A DNA stretch of 64,000 bases from Xanthobacter sp. YC-JY1 (GCF_021730305.1 NZ_CP032674.1:1721001-1785000); one strand, 5' to 3'. Counted from the first letter of the stretch, positions 26,101-43,839 are shown. Numbers and translations are program-made. Notes: generated by a model from the letters alone, not told the origin.

Positions 26101-26153
26101 CGGTTCTCCCGGCAGCCGGTCCGGACAAGGTTCGGGGGCTGCCGGGAGAGCCG
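26101..26153 (+). promoter_or_regulatory. Large stem-loop in the rplL-rpoB intergenic RNA
   Basis: A 17-bp stem (26101-26117 with 26137-26153, one G-U pair) with a 19-nt loop. This is very stable, and long enough to be an RNase III substrate like the site found here in E. coli. It lies 145 bases before the rpoB start. It may separate ribosomal and polymerase messages after transcription. Confidence 0.55.
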
Positions 26154-26298
26154 TCATGGTGCTGAAAGGGGATGGCGTTTCGCCCCCAACCCTTGAAGGC
26201 ACGATGGCTGACAGAGGTTCCGGTGCCGGCGCGGCGAGCCCGCCTCCGAACAGGAGGACAGGGGCCGGCCCGAGAGACCAGGACGGACGAGGATCGAG

Positions 26299-30375
<4,077 letters not shown>

Positions 30376-30478
30376 CGGGCGCCAGAGCCCGTCGCACCCG
30401 CGAAAAGCGGATTGCCCGACCGGCGCTTCTGCCGGCCGGGCCTCAAGTTAAAGGCCCACTTCGTTTGGGAGCCAGCTC

Positions 30479-34663
<4,185 letters not shown>

Positions 34664-34693
34664 TCCCGGCGTCAAACGCCCCGATGAATTGGA

Positions 34694-34719
34694 AAGGCCG
34701 CCTCCGGGCGGCCTTTTCT
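34694..34719 (+). terminator. rpoBC terminator
   Basis: AAGGCCGCC (34694-34702), loop TCCG, GGCGGCCTT (34707-34715), then TTCTTTT. It lies 30 bases after the rpoC stop codon. Confidence 0.92.
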
Positions 34720-34835
34720 TTTGCCGGTTTGCCGGCCAGCAGACGGAGCAGATCGGGTCGATCTCCGGCATTGCCGAGCTGACGGTAGCTCGCTGACATT
34801 GCTCGCGATCTCCAGGCTGAATCGGGGCGCGTACC

Positions 34836-36182
34836 ATGGTCAAGCTGAAGCGTAATCTCGGGCCGGTCGAGGCGGTGGGGCTTTCGGTTTCGGTGATGGC
34901 GCCGACCATGTCCATGGCGCTCAACGTGACGCTGGCAGTGGGCGCGGCCGGGGTGGCTGCGCCCCTCGGCTTCGCCGTCGGCACGCTGCTGGTGGCCATC
35001 GTCGGCTTTTCCTTCGTCTTCTTCGCCCGCAAGACGACCCGCGCCGGCTCGGCCTATTCCTATATCGGCCAGACCTTCGGCCCGCGGGCCGGCTTCATCG
35101 CCGGCTGGTGCATGCTGCTCCTCTACATTGCCGGCGGCTCGGGCAGCGCGGCGCTGGTGGGCGACTTCCTGCGCGCCGCCTTCGCCGATCACGGCATCCA
35201 TATCGGCGGCTGGTGGCTCGCGCTGGGCGTCGCGGCGCTCCTCGCCGGCACGCTCTTCGCTTACCGCGACATGGCGGTCGCCGCGCGGCTCATGCTGCTG
35301 CTGGAACTGGGCTCCATCTGCGTCATCGTCTATCTCGGGGTAAAGATTCTCACCGCCGTGAGCGCCACCGGCGGCCTCACGGCCGCGCCGTTCCGGCCCG
35401 ACCCGGCCATGGGCTGGTGGGGTGTGGGCTATGCCGTGGTGTTCGCCGTGCTCTCCTTCGCCGGCTTCGAGGCGGCGGCGACGCTGGCCGAGGAAACGGG
35501 CCAGCCCGGCCGTGCCATCCCCGTCGCGCTCTTGGGCTCGGTGGTCCTCGCCGGCCTGTTCTTCGTCTTCGCCTCCTACATCCAGGTGGTGGGCTTCGGC
35601 GTCGACAACATGAAGGCGCTCGCCGCAGACGAGGCGCCGCTCAACACGCTGGCGCTGAAATACGGCACCGTCCGCATGGCGACCGCGCTGGACATCGCCG
35701 CCGCGGTCTCCGCCGTCTCAGCGGTGCTCGGCACGCTCTCGGCCGCCGGGCGCATGCTGTTCGTGCTTGGTCGCGCAGGATTGTCGGAGACGGCGGCTCG
35801 GGTGCATCCCGTCCACGGCACGCCCTCGGTGTCGGTGGTCGTCGTGGGTCTGCTGATGCTCGCGGGGCTCCTCGCCTGGGCGCCCTTCATCGGCCCAGCG
35901 GATTATTACGACAATGTGGGCACCATCGGCGTCTTGGCCCTGATCGTCGCCTATCTCGGCGTCACGCTGGCCGCTTTCACCCACGCGGTGAAGGCGAAGA
36001 GCATGGTCTGGCTGGCCCTGGGGCTACTTGGGACGCTGGCGATGCTGTGGCCGCTCTACAATTCGGTCTATCCCGTGCCGGCCTTCCCGGGGAATCTGTG
36101 GCCTTACGTCGTCGCCGCCTGGATCGCGCTCGGCGCGGCACTGGCGACGCTGCGCCCGGGCGTCCGCGACGCCGAGCCCTGA
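34836..36182 (+). CDS. APC-superfamily amino acid/polyamine permease
   Basis: 448 residues, about 12 hydrophobic helices. Typical family features are the N-terminal LGPVEAVGLSVSVMAPTMSM (first unwound helix), FFARKTTRAGSAYSYIGQTF, and GYAVVFAVLSFAGFEAAATL with AEETGQPGRAIPVALLGS. These residues line the substrate path of cationic or neutral amino-acid importers. The substrate cannot be assigned. Start at 34836 has no perfect Shine-Dalgarno (GGGGCG), but the N-terminus fits the family. It stands alone after the rpoBC terminator. Confidence 0.85.
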   Translation: MVKLKRNLGPVEAVGLSVSVMAPTMSMALNVTLAVGAAGVAAPLGFAVGTLLVAIVGFSFVFFARKTTRAGSAYSYIGQTFGPRAGFIAGWCMLLLYIAGGSGSAALVGDFLRAAFADHGIHIGGWWLALGVAALLAGTLFAYRDMAVAARLMLLLELGSICVIVYLGVKILTAVSATGGLTAAPFRPDPAMGWWGVGYAVVFAVLSFAGFEAAATLAEETGQPGRAIPVALLGSVVLAGLFFVFASYIQVVGFGVDNMKALAADEAPLNTLALKYGTVRMATALDIAAAVSAVSAVLGTLSAAGRMLFVLGRAGLSETAARVHPVHGTPSVSVVVVGLLMLAGLLAWAPFIGPADYYDNVGTIGVLALIVAYLGVTLAAFTHAVKAKSMVWLALGLLGTLAMLWPLYNSVYPVPAFPGNLWPYVVAAWIALGAALATLRPGVRDAEP

Positions 36183-36328
36183 GGCGCCGCCGATCTGGCT
36201 TCAGTCCTGCATGGCCGTTTCTGGGATGCGAAGATTGCGGTGCCTTTCCGACAGGAGGGGGCGGCGGATGCGCGTCTCGGGATCGGCTCGTGTCAGACAC
36301 ATGCGCGAGCAGGCACAAGGCGCGTCGC

Positions 36329-36814
36329 ATGAACGACACGGGTTCAACCGGGACGGAGCAATGGGTCGTCTGGAACGGCTCTCTGGGCGTGCTCGACATG
36401 GTCACCATCGGCCGTGTCGAGGCGGACGCGGGCGGGCGGCAGGCGTGGCTTGATGCGCCCTACGGCATCGTCGGCCCGTTCAGCCTGGACGAACTGGAGC
36501 AGACGGGTCGCATCGCCTTCGGGGCCTGCTTCGTCATGTCCCGCCGGCGCTGGCAGGAAGATCAGGTGGAGCTGCGACTGGCGGCGCAGAAGGCGCGCCG
36601 CGCGCTCATGGCCATGTTCGACGGGGAAGACGACAGCACCCACCGAGAAGCGCTCGGCCTGCCGCTGGACGGCCGGCTGGATGCCGCCGAGATCAACGCC
36701 GCCTTCCGCCGCCGCGCCAAGACCGCCCATCCCGATGCCGGCGGCAGCGATGCCGACTATCGCCGCATCGCCGAGGCGCGCGACGCCCTGCTGGAGATGC
36801 TGGCGACGGTGTAA
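36329..36814 (+). CDS. J-domain (DnaJ-like) protein
   Basis: 161 residues. The last 60 form a J domain: ALGLPLDGRLDAAEINAAFR, then RRAKTAHPDAGGSDADYRR with the essential HPD tripeptide, which stimulates DnaK ATPase. The first 100 residues (EQWVVWNGSLGVLDMVTIGR and so on) have no recognised domain and may bind a client. The J domain is C-terminal, unlike DnaJ itself. ATG at 36329 is chosen because the frame upstream overlaps the permease. RsmB-like methyltransferase follows after 36 bases. Confidence 0.8.
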   Translation: MNDTGSTGTEQWVVWNGSLGVLDMVTIGRVEADAGGRQAWLDAPYGIVGPFSLDELEQTGRIAFGACFVMSRRRWQEDQVELRLAAQKARRALMAMFDGEDDSTHREALGLPLDGRLDAAEINAAFRRRAKTAHPDAGGSDADYRRIAEARDALLEMLATV

Positions 36815-36850
36815 GGGCGGCCGTGATGGTCAAGGCTGGCGCCATCGCCT

Positions 36851-38215
36851 ATGGTGCGCCCCCATTTCCAGCCTGATCGTGTCTCAGTGAGCTTCGCCGC
36901 AATTCTGCAAGCAACCCTCGATTTGACCGAGGAGGTCGACGCCGTCGCGCGTCCGGCCGATGCTGTCGTCTCCGACTTCTTCCGCACCCGGCGCGATATC
37001 CCCGCGCCGCAGCGCGGCCCGATCTCCGAGCTGCTCTATATCCTGCTGCGCCACCACGCCCGTCTCGGCTGGTGGCTGAAACGGCATGGGCGTCCGGACA
37101 CCCCGCGCAACCGGCTTCTGGCCTGGCTGGTGCTCGGCGCCGGCAAGACGCGGGATCAGGTGCAGGCGCTGTTCTCCGGCGTCAAGTTCGGCCCCGCGCC
37201 CCTTTCCGAGCAGGAGCGCGCGCTTCTGGTCAAGCTGCAGGGCGCGCGGATCGACCATCCCTCCATGCCGGAGGATGTGCGCTACGAATGCCCCGAATGG
37301 GGCGCGGAGGAGCTGCATCGTCGGTTCGGGGAAGACTTCCCCCATGAGATGGCGGCGATGCTGACACCGGCGCCCCTCGACCTGCGCGTCAACCCCATCA
37401 AGGCCGACCGCGCACAGATGCTGTCGGCCCTGCGTGCGCTGGGCCTGCCGGCCGAGCTGTCGCCCCTCTCGCCCTATGGCATCCGGGTTAACGAGCGCCC
37501 GGCGCTCAACCGCCTGCCCATGCTGAAGACGGGCGAGGTGGAAATCCAGGACGAGGGCTCCCAGATGGTGGCCGTCGTCGTGGATGCGAAGCCCGGCGAC
37601 CGGGTGGTGGATTTCTGTGCCGGCGCGGGCGGCAAGACGCTCGCCATCGCCGCCCAGATGAAGAACAAGGGCCACGTCATCGCCTGCGACGTGCTGGAGA
37701 ACCGCCTGAAGCGCGCCGCCGAGCGGTTCCGCCGGGCCGGCCTCCACAATATCGAGACGCGCCCGCTCGCCAGCGAGACCGACCGCTGGGTGAAGCGCCA
37801 CAAGGGCGGCTTCGACCGTGTGCTGGTGGATGCGCCATGCAGCGGCACCGGCACATGGCGGCGTAATCCCGATGCGCGCTGGCGGGTGCTCGGGCCGGGG
37901 CTCGATGCGCTGCTGCCGCTTCAGGCCCGCATCCTCGCCAGCGCGGCGCGGCTGGTGAAGCCGGGCGGGCGGCTGGTCTACGCCACCTGCTCTCTGCTCG
38001 CCGAGGAGAATGAGGAGCAGGTGGCCGCCTTCCTCGCGGCGCACCCGGCCTTCCGTGTGGTTCCCCTGAGCGAGGTGGCGCCGCAGATCACCGGCTCGGC
38101 GCATCCCGACTATCTGGCGCTAACCCCCGCGCGCCACGACACGGACGGCTTCTTCGCCGCCGTGCTGGAGCGCGAGGCCGCGCCGATCCCCGAGACTGCC
38201 CCGATCCCCGAGTAG
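36851..38215 (+). CDS. RsmB-like (NOL1/NOP2/Sun) rRNA m5C methyltransferase
   Basis: 454 residues. The SAM-binding domain has VVDFCAGAGGKTLAIAAQM (motif I). Motif IV is RVLVDAPCSGTGTWRRNPDA, with its catalytic-release Cys, and motif VI is YATCSLLAEENEEQ, with the nucleophilic Cys. The N-terminal third is helical, like the NusB-related RNA-binding domain of RsmB. These enzymes make 5-methylcytosine in 16S rRNA. The C-terminus ends with a short tandem repeat (APIPETAPIPE) that is not typical. Start taken at 36851; an in-frame start further in is possible. It converges with the YgiQ-type gene 8 bases away. Confidence 0.88.
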   Translation: MVRPHFQPDRVSVSFAAILQATLDLTEEVDAVARPADAVVSDFFRTRRDIPAPQRGPISELLYILLRHHARLGWWLKRHGRPDTPRNRLLAWLVLGAGKTRDQVQALFSGVKFGPAPLSEQERALLVKLQGARIDHPSMPEDVRYECPEWGAEELHRRFGEDFPHEMAAMLTPAPLDLRVNPIKADRAQMLSALRALGLPAELSPLSPYGIRVNERPALNRLPMLKTGEVEIQDEGSQMVAVVVDAKPGDRVVDFCAGAGGKTLAIAAQMKNKGHVIACDVLENRLKRAAERFRRAGLHNIETRPLASETDRWVKRHKGGFDRVLVDAPCSGTGTWRRNPDARWRVLGPGLDALLPLQARILASAARLVKPGGRLVYATCSLLAEENEEQVAAFLAAHPAFRVVPLSEVAPQITGSAHPDYLALTPARHDTDGFFAAVLEREAAPIPETAPIPE

Positions 38216-38222
38216 GCGCGCC

Positions 38223-40256
38223 TCACTTCTTGCGCAGCGGCACGCCCTTTGTGGTGAAGCGCTGCGCCCCCGCAGGGGCGGGCCGCACCGGACGGCGCGT
38301 GCCGGCCGCCTTGCCGGTGCCGGGCGGCTGGTGGGCCGGCACGAGCTGGTCGGGGCGCGGGCCGATGAGATCGGCGCGGCCCATGGCTTTCAGCGCCTCG
38401 CGCAGCAGCGGCCAGTTGTCCGGATCGTGGTAGCGCAGGAAGGCCTTGTGCAGCCGGCGCTGGCGCAGCCCCGTGACGGTCGCTACCCGTTCGCTGCCGC
38501 CGCGCCGCACCGCCCGGAGCGGGTTGACGCCGGTGTGGTACATGGCGGTGGCGGTGGCCATGGGGGAGGGCAGGAAGGTCTGCACCTGGTCGGCGCGATA
38601 GCGGTTCTTCTTGAGCCAGAGCGCGAGGTTCATCATGTCCTCGTCGGTCGTGCCCGGATGCGCGGCGATGAAATAGGGGATGAGGTAGTATTTCTTCCCC
38701 GCCTGCTTCACCGCGGCGTCGAACATCTCCTTGAAGCGGTCATAGGTGCCGATGCCCGGCTTCATCATCTTGTCGAGCGGGCCGCGCTCGGTGTGCTCCG
38801 GGGCGATCTTCAGGTAGCCGCCCACATGGTGGGTCACCAGCTCCTTCACATATTCCGGGCTCTTCACGGCGAGGTCGTAGCGCACGCCGGAGGCCACCAT
38901 CACCTTCTTCACCCCCTCCACCTCGCGCACCTTGCGATAGAGGCGGATGAGGTCGTCGTGGGAGGTGTTGAGGTTGGGGCAGATGTCCGGGAAGACGCAG
39001 GAGGGGCGCCGGCAGGCCGCCTCGATCTTCGGGTCCTTGCAAGCCATCCGGTACATGTTGGCGGTGGGGCCGCCGATGTCGGAGATGACGCCGGTGAAGC
39101 CCGGCGTCTTGTCGCGGATCAGCTCGATCTCGCGCAGGATCGAGCCCTCCGAGCGGTTCTGGATGATGCGCCCCTCATGCTCGGTGATGGAGCAGAAGGT
39201 GCAGCCACCGAAGCAGCCACGCATGATCGTCACCGAGAAGCGGATCATGTCCCACGCCGGGATCTTCGCTTCGCCATAGGAGGGATGCGGTGCGCGGGCG
39301 TAGGGCAGGTCGTAGACCGCATCCATCTCCTGCGTGGTGAGGGGAATGGGCGGCGGGTTCAGCCACAGATCGCGGTCGCCGTGGCGCTGGACCAGCGGGC
39401 GGGCGTTGCCGGGATTGCTCTCCCGGTGCAGCACGCGGGAGGCGCGGGCATAGGCCTCCTTGTCCACCTCCACCTGCTCATAGGCGGGCAGGCGGATGAC
39501 CACGTCGCCGGGGCGGCGGGCGGCGCCCTCGTCCGAGGCGTCGAGATCGTCGGCGTGAAGCTCGGTGTAGTGCTCGGGCACGCGGCGGAACAGGGCGACG
39601 CCGCGCACGTCGTCGATGTTGCGCGGGGCCTCGCCGTCGGCGATGCGGTTCGCCACCTCCACCACGGCGCGCTCGGCGTTGCCGTAGATCAGGAGGTCCG
39701 CCTTGGCGTCCGCCAGGATGGAGCGGCGCACCTTGTCGGACCAGTAGTCGTAATGGGCGATCCGGCGCAGCGAGGCCTCGATGCCGCCGAGGATGATGGG
39801 CACATCCTTGTATGCCTCGCGGCAGCGCTGGGTGTAGACGATGGTGGAGCGATCCGGCCGCCGCCCGCCTTCGCCACCGGCGGTATAGGCATCGTCATGG
39901 CGCAGCCGGCGGTCCGCCGTGTAGCGGTTGACCATGGAGTCCAGGTTGCCGCCCGTGACGCCGAAGAACAGGCGCGGCTTGCCCAACGCCTTGAACGGCT
40001 CCGCCGACTGCCAGTCCGGCTGGGAGATGATGCCGACGCGAAACCCCTGCGCTTCCAGCAGACGGCCGATGATGGCCATGCCGAAGCTTGGGTGATCCAC
40101 ATAGGCATCGCCCGTGACCAGAACGATGTCGCACTGATCCCATCCGAGCGCCGCCATCTCGGCGCGGCTCATGGGCAGGAAGGGTGCCGGCCGGCTGGCC
40201 GGGGCGGGCCAGGGCAGGAAAGTCAAAGGCTTTGCGGGGCAGACCTGTGTGTCCAT
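38223..40256 (-). CDS. YgiQ/UPF0313-family radical SAM protein
   Basis: 677 residues. The radical SAM cysteines are in [20 protein letters not shown] (CxxxCxxC, near residue 345), which bind the 4Fe-4S cluster that cleaves SAM. The N-terminal domain ([20 protein letters not shown], then [20 protein letters not shown]) resembles a B12-like Rossmann region and is conserved in the family. The C-terminus has [20 protein letters not shown] and a basic tail. The reaction is not established. Start at 40256 ([10 protein letters not shown]) fits relatives, although the ribosome binding site is weak; the frame stays open to 40346. Confidence 0.88.
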   Translation of the reverse strand: MDTQVCPAKPLTFLPWPAPASRPAPFLPMSRAEMAALGWDQCDIVLVTGDAYVDHPSFGMAIIGRLLEAQGFRVGIISQPDWQSAEPFKALGKPRLFFGVTGGNLDSMVNRYTADRRLRHDDAYTAGGEGGRRPDRSTIVYTQRCREAYKDVPIILGGIEASLRRIAHYDYWSDKVRRSILADAKADLLIYGNAERAVVEVANRIADGEAPRNIDDVRGVALFRRVPEHYTELHADDLDASDEGAARRPGDVVIRLPAYEQVEVDKEAYARASRVLHRESNPGNARPLVQRHGDRDLWLNPPPIPLTTQEMDAVYDLPYARAPHPSYGEAKIPAWDMIRFSVTIMRGCFGGCTFCSITEHEGRIIQNRSEGSILREIELIRDKTPGFTGVISDIGGPTANMYRMACKDPKIEAACRRPSCVFPDICPNLNTSHDDLIRLYRKVREVEGVKKVMVASGVRYDLAVKSPEYVKELVTHHVGGYLKIAPEHTERGPLDKMMKPGIGTYDRFKEMFDAAVKQAGKKYYLIPYFIAAHPGTTDEDMMNLALWLKKNRYRADQVQTFLPSPMATATAMYHTGVNPLRAVRRGGSERVATVTGLRQRRLHKAFLRYHDPDNWPLLREALKAMGRADLIGPRPDQLVPAHQPPGTGKAAGTRRPVRPAPAGAQRFTTKGVPLRKK

Positions 40257-40431
40257 GGGTGACGAATAGGGATCAAAGGCCGCAAATTCAACCGATCGAA
40301 GCCCGCAGGGGAACACATCTTCTCGTGCAGGCCGGTTCTCGTGCAAAGCCAGCTTGCGGACACGAAAGATGCGCGAGCCGGCGTAGCGGGCTAGGTTGGC
40401 CCCAGATTTTCACAGCCCAGAAGTGTCTGCC

Positions 40432-41454
40432 TTGAAGAAGATCGGCTTTCTTTCGTTCGGCCACTGGACGCCTTCGTCCCAGTCGCAGACCCGCTCGGCG
40501 GCGGATGCGCTGCTGCAATCCATCGAGCTTGCCGTGGCCGCGGAGGAACTGGGCGCGGACGGCGCCTATTTCCGCGTCCATCACTTCGCCCGCCAGCTTG
40601 CGGCTCCGTTCCCGCTTCTGGCGGCCGTGGGCGCGCGCACCAAGCGCATCGAGATCGGTACCGCCGTCATCGACATGCGCTATGAGAACCCGCTCTACAT
40701 GGCGGAGGATGCCGGCGCGGCCGATCTCATCGCCGGCGGCCGGCTTCAGCTTGGCATCAGCCGCGGGTCACCGGAGCAGGTGATCGATGGCTGGCGCTAT
40801 TTCGGCTATGGCCCGCCGGAGGGGCAGACCGCCGCCGACATGGCCCGCCGCCACGCCGAGGTGTTCCTGGAGGTATTGAAGGGCGAAGGCTTCGCCCAGC
40901 CCAATCCCCGGCCCATGTTCCCCAACCCGCCCGGCCTCCTGCGGCTTGAGCCGCATTCGCAGGGCCTGCGCGAGCGCATCTGGTGGGGCGCCAGCTCCAA
41001 CGCCACGGCAGTTTGGACGGCCAAGCTGGGGCTCAACCTGCAAAGCTCCACCCTGAAGGACGACGAGACGGGCGAGCCCTTCCATGTCCAGCAGGCGGCA
41101 CAGATCCGCGCCTATCGCGCCGCATGGGCCGAGGCCGGCCACACCCGCACCCCGCGCGTCTCGGTGAGCCGCTCCATCTTCGCGCTCGTGGACGACCGCG
41201 ACCGCGCCTATTTCGGCGGGGGCGGCAAGGAAGAGGATTCCATCGGCTTCATCGATGAGAAGACCCGCGCCATCTTCGGCCGCAGCTACGCCGCCGAGCC
41301 GGACGCGCTGATCAAGCAGCTCGCCGAGGACGAGGCGATTGCCGAGGCCGACACGCTGCTCCTCACTGTGCCGAACCAGCTGGGCGTCGACTACAACGCC
41401 CATGTCATCGAGGCCATCCTGACCCACGTGGCGCCGGCCCTCGGCTGGCGCTGA
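40432..41454 (+). CDS. LLM-class flavin-dependent oxidoreductase (luciferase-like)
   Basis: 340 residues. TIM-barrel bacterial-luciferase family: KKIGFLSFGHWTPSSQSQTR at the start, LQLGISRGSPEQVIDGWRYF, then LRLEPHSQGLRERIWWGASS and LLLTVPNQLGVDYNAHVIEA. These proteins use reduced FMN or F420 to oxidise organic substrates; the partner and substrate are unknown. A TTG at 40432 is chosen as start because relatives begin with KKIGFLSFGHW; GTG at 40423 and TTG at 40396 are upstream alternatives. No flavin reductase is adjacent. Its promoter region is shared with the divergent YgiQ-type gene. Confidence 0.82.
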   Translation: MKKIGFLSFGHWTPSSQSQTRSAADALLQSIELAVAAEELGADGAYFRVHHFARQLAAPFPLLAAVGARTKRIEIGTAVIDMRYENPLYMAEDAGAADLIAGGRLQLGISRGSPEQVIDGWRYFGYGPPEGQTAADMARRHAEVFLEVLKGEGFAQPNPRPMFPNPPGLLRLEPHSQGLRERIWWGASSNATAVWTAKLGLNLQSSTLKDDETGEPFHVQQAAQIRAYRAAWAEAGHTRTPRVSVSRSIFALVDDRDRAYFGGGGKEEDSIGFIDEKTRAIFGRSYAAEPDALIKQLAEDEAIAEADTLLLTVPNQLGVDYNAHVIEAILTHVAPALGWR

Positions 41455-41461
41455 GAGGAAG

Positions 41462-41490
41462 AGGGGCGCTGCCCGCCGGGGAGCGCCCCT
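41462..41490 (+). terminator. Hairpin after the LLM oxidoreductase gene
   Basis: AGGGGCGCT (41462-41470) pairs perfectly with AGCGCCCCT (41482-41490), 8 bases past the stop. There is no T-run; it may act on either side, as the neighbouring gene converges. Confidence 0.45.
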
Positions 41491-41548
41491 GAAGTCCCCC
41501 GCGGATGCGCGGAGGAGGCCTTGTGAATGACCAAGGCACCTCAATCTC

Positions 41549-41935
41549 TCAGCGCAACCGGTTCACGAGCCACAGCGCGCACCACGATCCGAGCAGGGTG
41601 ACCACCATCATGGCGGCGAGCGCGATTTGCATCACCCCGCCTCCCGCAGCCGCCACCGACGTCGACCCGCCCATGAACGGACCGAGCAGGAGCGACACAA
41701 CCATGCCGCCCGCGGGGGCGACGAGAAAGGCACCGACGAGCGACACCACGATGCTCACGATCCAGCCAAGGACTCCTCGGTGTTTCGTCCAAGCCTCATG
41801 GACCCCGACGGCGAGTGCGCCGAAAAGAACAGCAAGCGCGATCATCATCGGCCCGCCGACGCTGTCCATAGGAATTGCGCCGCTCGCCTGAAGTAACAGG
41901 ATGCCGACCACTGCAATCGGCACGATGTATTGCAT
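41549..41935 (-). CDS. Small integral membrane protein, 128 aa
   Basis: Starts MQYIVPIAVVGILLLQASG. It has about four hydrophobic segments (PMMIALAVLFGALAVGVHEA; VLGWIVSIVVSLVGAFLVAP; VMQIALAAMMVVTLLGSWCA) with short loops, so it is almost entirely in the inner membrane. Function not recognised. GGGAGGAACATC lies just before the ATG at 41935. It is divergent from the MarR-type gene, and the 30-bp palindrome between them contains a TATAAT in both directions, so the regulator may control it as well. Confidence 0.72.
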   Translation of the reverse strand: MQYIVPIAVVGILLLQASGAIPMDSVGGPMMIALAVLFGALAVGVHEAWTKHRGVLGWIVSIVVSLVGAFLVAPAGGMVVSLLLGPFMGGSTSVAAAGGGVMQIALAAMMVVTLLGSWCALWLVNRLR

Positions 41936-42110
41936 GATGTTCCTCCCTGCTGCTTTCATGGCAGCGTGACACCACCGCCTTGGCGGGTAGAATACATCAA
42001 ACAAGCAGCAAGTTCGTCATGCGCTGGTCCATATGCCAGCACCGGCGCGGCCCCTGTCCGCCGCGCCTTCCGTGGGGCGCGGGACGACGAAACCGGATGG
42101 GGAAGGACAG

Positions 42111-42140
42111 ATATAATTTGTATTGCAATGCAAATTATAT
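42111..42140. promoter_or_regulatory. Nearly perfect 30-bp palindrome, likely MarR operator
   Basis: ATATAATTTG (42111-42120) and CAAATTATAT (42131-42140) are exact reverse complements, and the central TATTGCAATG is itself symmetric except for one pair, so 28 of 30 positions fit the symmetry. Each arm contains TATAAT, giving a possible -10 box in each direction (42112-42117 plus, 42134-42139 minus). It lies 17 bases before the MarR-type start. A repressor bound here would block transcription both ways. Confidence 0.8.
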
Positions 42141-42157
42141 TCTGCTCTTCATGCCGC

Positions 42158-42631
42158 ATGACACTCGATCCCGCTTCACCGCGCGCCCGCTTCGGCGTGC
42201 GTTTCGCGCTGCTTGCCCGTCGCTGGCGGCGGGCGCTGGACGCCCGTCTCGCAGAGGCGGGGCTGTCTGACGCCACATGGGTGCCGCTGGTGCATCTCCA
42301 GGAGTCCGGCGACGGCATCACCCAGAAGGAGCTCGCGGCGCTGGTGGGCATCGACGGGTCGAGCCTCGTGCGCCTGCTGGACATCCTGAGCCGGCAGGGG
42401 CTCGTGGAACGCCGTGTCGACGCCTCCGATGGGCGCGCGCGGCTGGTTCACCTCACTGAAGCGGGCAGGGCGCGGGTCGCCGAGATCCGGAGCGAGCTGT
42501 CCAGGGGGGAGGCGGAGATGTTGGCGGACCTCTCGGACGCCGATATCGCAACCATGCTCGGGCATTTCGAGCGCATCGAGCAGCGGCTGCAAAGCCTTCA
42601 GGTCCAGCGCCGGGAAAAGGCGATGCCATGA
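42158..42631 (+). CDS. MarR-family transcriptional regulator
   Basis: 157 residues. The winged-helix region is clear: GLSDATWVPLVHLQESGDGI, TQKELAALVGIDGSSLVRLL (recognition helix), DILSRQGLVERRVDASDGRA and RLVHLTEAGRARV (wing). MarR proteins usually repress an adjacent efflux gene and release DNA on binding an aromatic ligand. Start at ATG 42158 (MTLDPASPRA) is chosen; an upstream ATG at 42128 lies inside the operator. The stop overlaps the start of the FUSC-type transporter by ATGA, so the two are coupled. Confidence 0.88.
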   Translation: MTLDPASPRARFGVRFALLARRWRRALDARLAEAGLSDATWVPLVHLQESGDGITQKELAALVGIDGSSLVRLLDILSRQGLVERRVDASDGRARLVHLTEAGRARVAEIRSELSRGEAEMLADLSDADIATMLGHFERIEQRLQSLQVQRREKAMP

Positions 42632-43788
42632 GCCTGTCTGACCCCCCCCACGCGGCGTCTGCCGATTCCGACGCCCTTGCCACCCGCCGCTTGGACGCGG
42701 CGCGCCATCTGCTCAAGCCGCACCAAATCCGCGAGAGTTGGGCGCTCGCCGCCCAGCCGTGGCAGCGCAATGCGGCGCTGGCCGGCTTGCAGGCATCTCT
42801 CGCGGCGGCGATCGCCCTGCCGCTGGCCCTCGTCTCGCCCTGGCCGCACCTTGTCGGCTTTGCCTCGCTGGGAACGCTCGCGGCCCTGTTCGGTCGTTTC
42901 GCTCCGCAGGCGGGGCGGGGCCGCATCGTCCTGCTCTGCGCCATGTGGCTGACCGTCTCGGTGCTCGCCATGTCGACAGCGGCGTGGCTCGGCGCGCCCT
43001 ATCTCCTACAGCTGGCCCTCTTGGCCCTTGCCTGCGGCCTGTTCTTCTTCGTCGCCAACACCGGGCAGTATGGGCCGCCGGGCGCGCTCATCTTCGTGTT
43101 CGCCGCCGGGGCGGCGATGGGCCATGTGGCGTCCTGGCAGGAGGTGGTCGAGCGCGCGACCGCGACCGCGCTGGCGGCTGGACTGACGTGGCTGATCTGC
43201 GTGGGGACGGAAGCGTTCCGCCAGCAGGAAACGCCCGAGGCGCCTTTTCCGGTGGAGCCGGTTCGGCCGCTGGACCATCGCCTCATCGCGGCGGCGCGGA
43301 TCACCCTCGGCTCGGCGATCGCGGCGTTTGCCGCCTATGCCGCCGGCGCGGCGCATCCCGCCTGGGCGGCCATGGGCACGGTGGCGGTGATGCAGGGGAC
43401 GCACCTGCACATCAGCATGAGCCGCGCCATGCAGCGTATGTCCGGGACCGTGGTCGGCGCGGGCCTTGTCTGGCTCATCCTCTCGCAGGAGCCATCGGTG
43501 TGGAGCGTGGTCGCTCTGCTCATCTTCCTTCAGTTTGCGACCGAGATGATCATCGGCGCGAACTACGCCCTCGGCCAGATCCTGGTGACCCCCATGGCCC
43601 TGCTGATGAGCTACCTCGCGGCCCCCGGCGCGGCGGGGACCGCCATGGCGCCGGAACGGGTGTTCGATACGCTGGTCGGCGCAATCATCGGCATCGTGCT
43701 GGCGGTGGTCTGCTCGACGCTGGATGACCGGCTCTATCTCGCCCGCCACCATGCGGCGCACGCGGATCGCGGGAGCGCGAGCCGCTAG
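42628..43788 (+). CDS. FUSC-family (aromatic-acid exporter-like) membrane protein
   Basis: 386 residues with two sets of about four to five membrane helices, the duplicated layout of the FUSC/ArAE family. The second half starts RITLGSAIAAFAAYAAGAAH and contains GTVAVMQGTHLHISMSRAMQ, RMSGTVVGAGLVWLI and FATEMIIGANYALGQ, conserved in this group. Related proteins export aromatic acids (AaeB) or take part in resistance to aromatic compounds. The large soluble domain of AaeB is lacking. It overlaps marR by 4 bases. A MarR-type repressor plus exporter suggests defence against a phenolic or aromatic acid. Confidence 0.8.
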   Translation: MSLSDPPHAASADSDALATRRLDAARHLLKPHQIRESWALAAQPWQRNAALAGLQASLAAAIALPLALVSPWPHLVGFASLGTLAALFGRFAPQAGRGRIVLLCAMWLTVSVLAMSTAAWLGAPYLLQLALLALACGLFFFVANTGQYGPPGALIFVFAAGAAMGHVASWQEVVERATATALAAGLTWLICVGTEAFRQQETPEAPFPVEPVRPLDHRLIAAARITLGSAIAAFAAYAAGAAHPAWAAMGTVAVMQGTHLHISMSRAMQRMSGTVVGAGLVWLILSQEPSVWSVVALLIFLQFATEMIIGANYALGQILVTPMALLMSYLAAPGAAGTAMAPERVFDTLVGAIIGIVLAVVCSTLDDRLYLARHHAAHADRGSASR

Positions 43789-43839
43789 AGCCGATGGCGA
43801 CGGCGCGAGGGAGATCGCATCCGCGCTCCGGCGCCGCGT

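Noticed and set aside
35108-36328. A 568-codon frame covering the permease and the J-domain gene
   Set aside because: Only the last 161 codons resemble a protein; the rest is a shadow of the permease gene.
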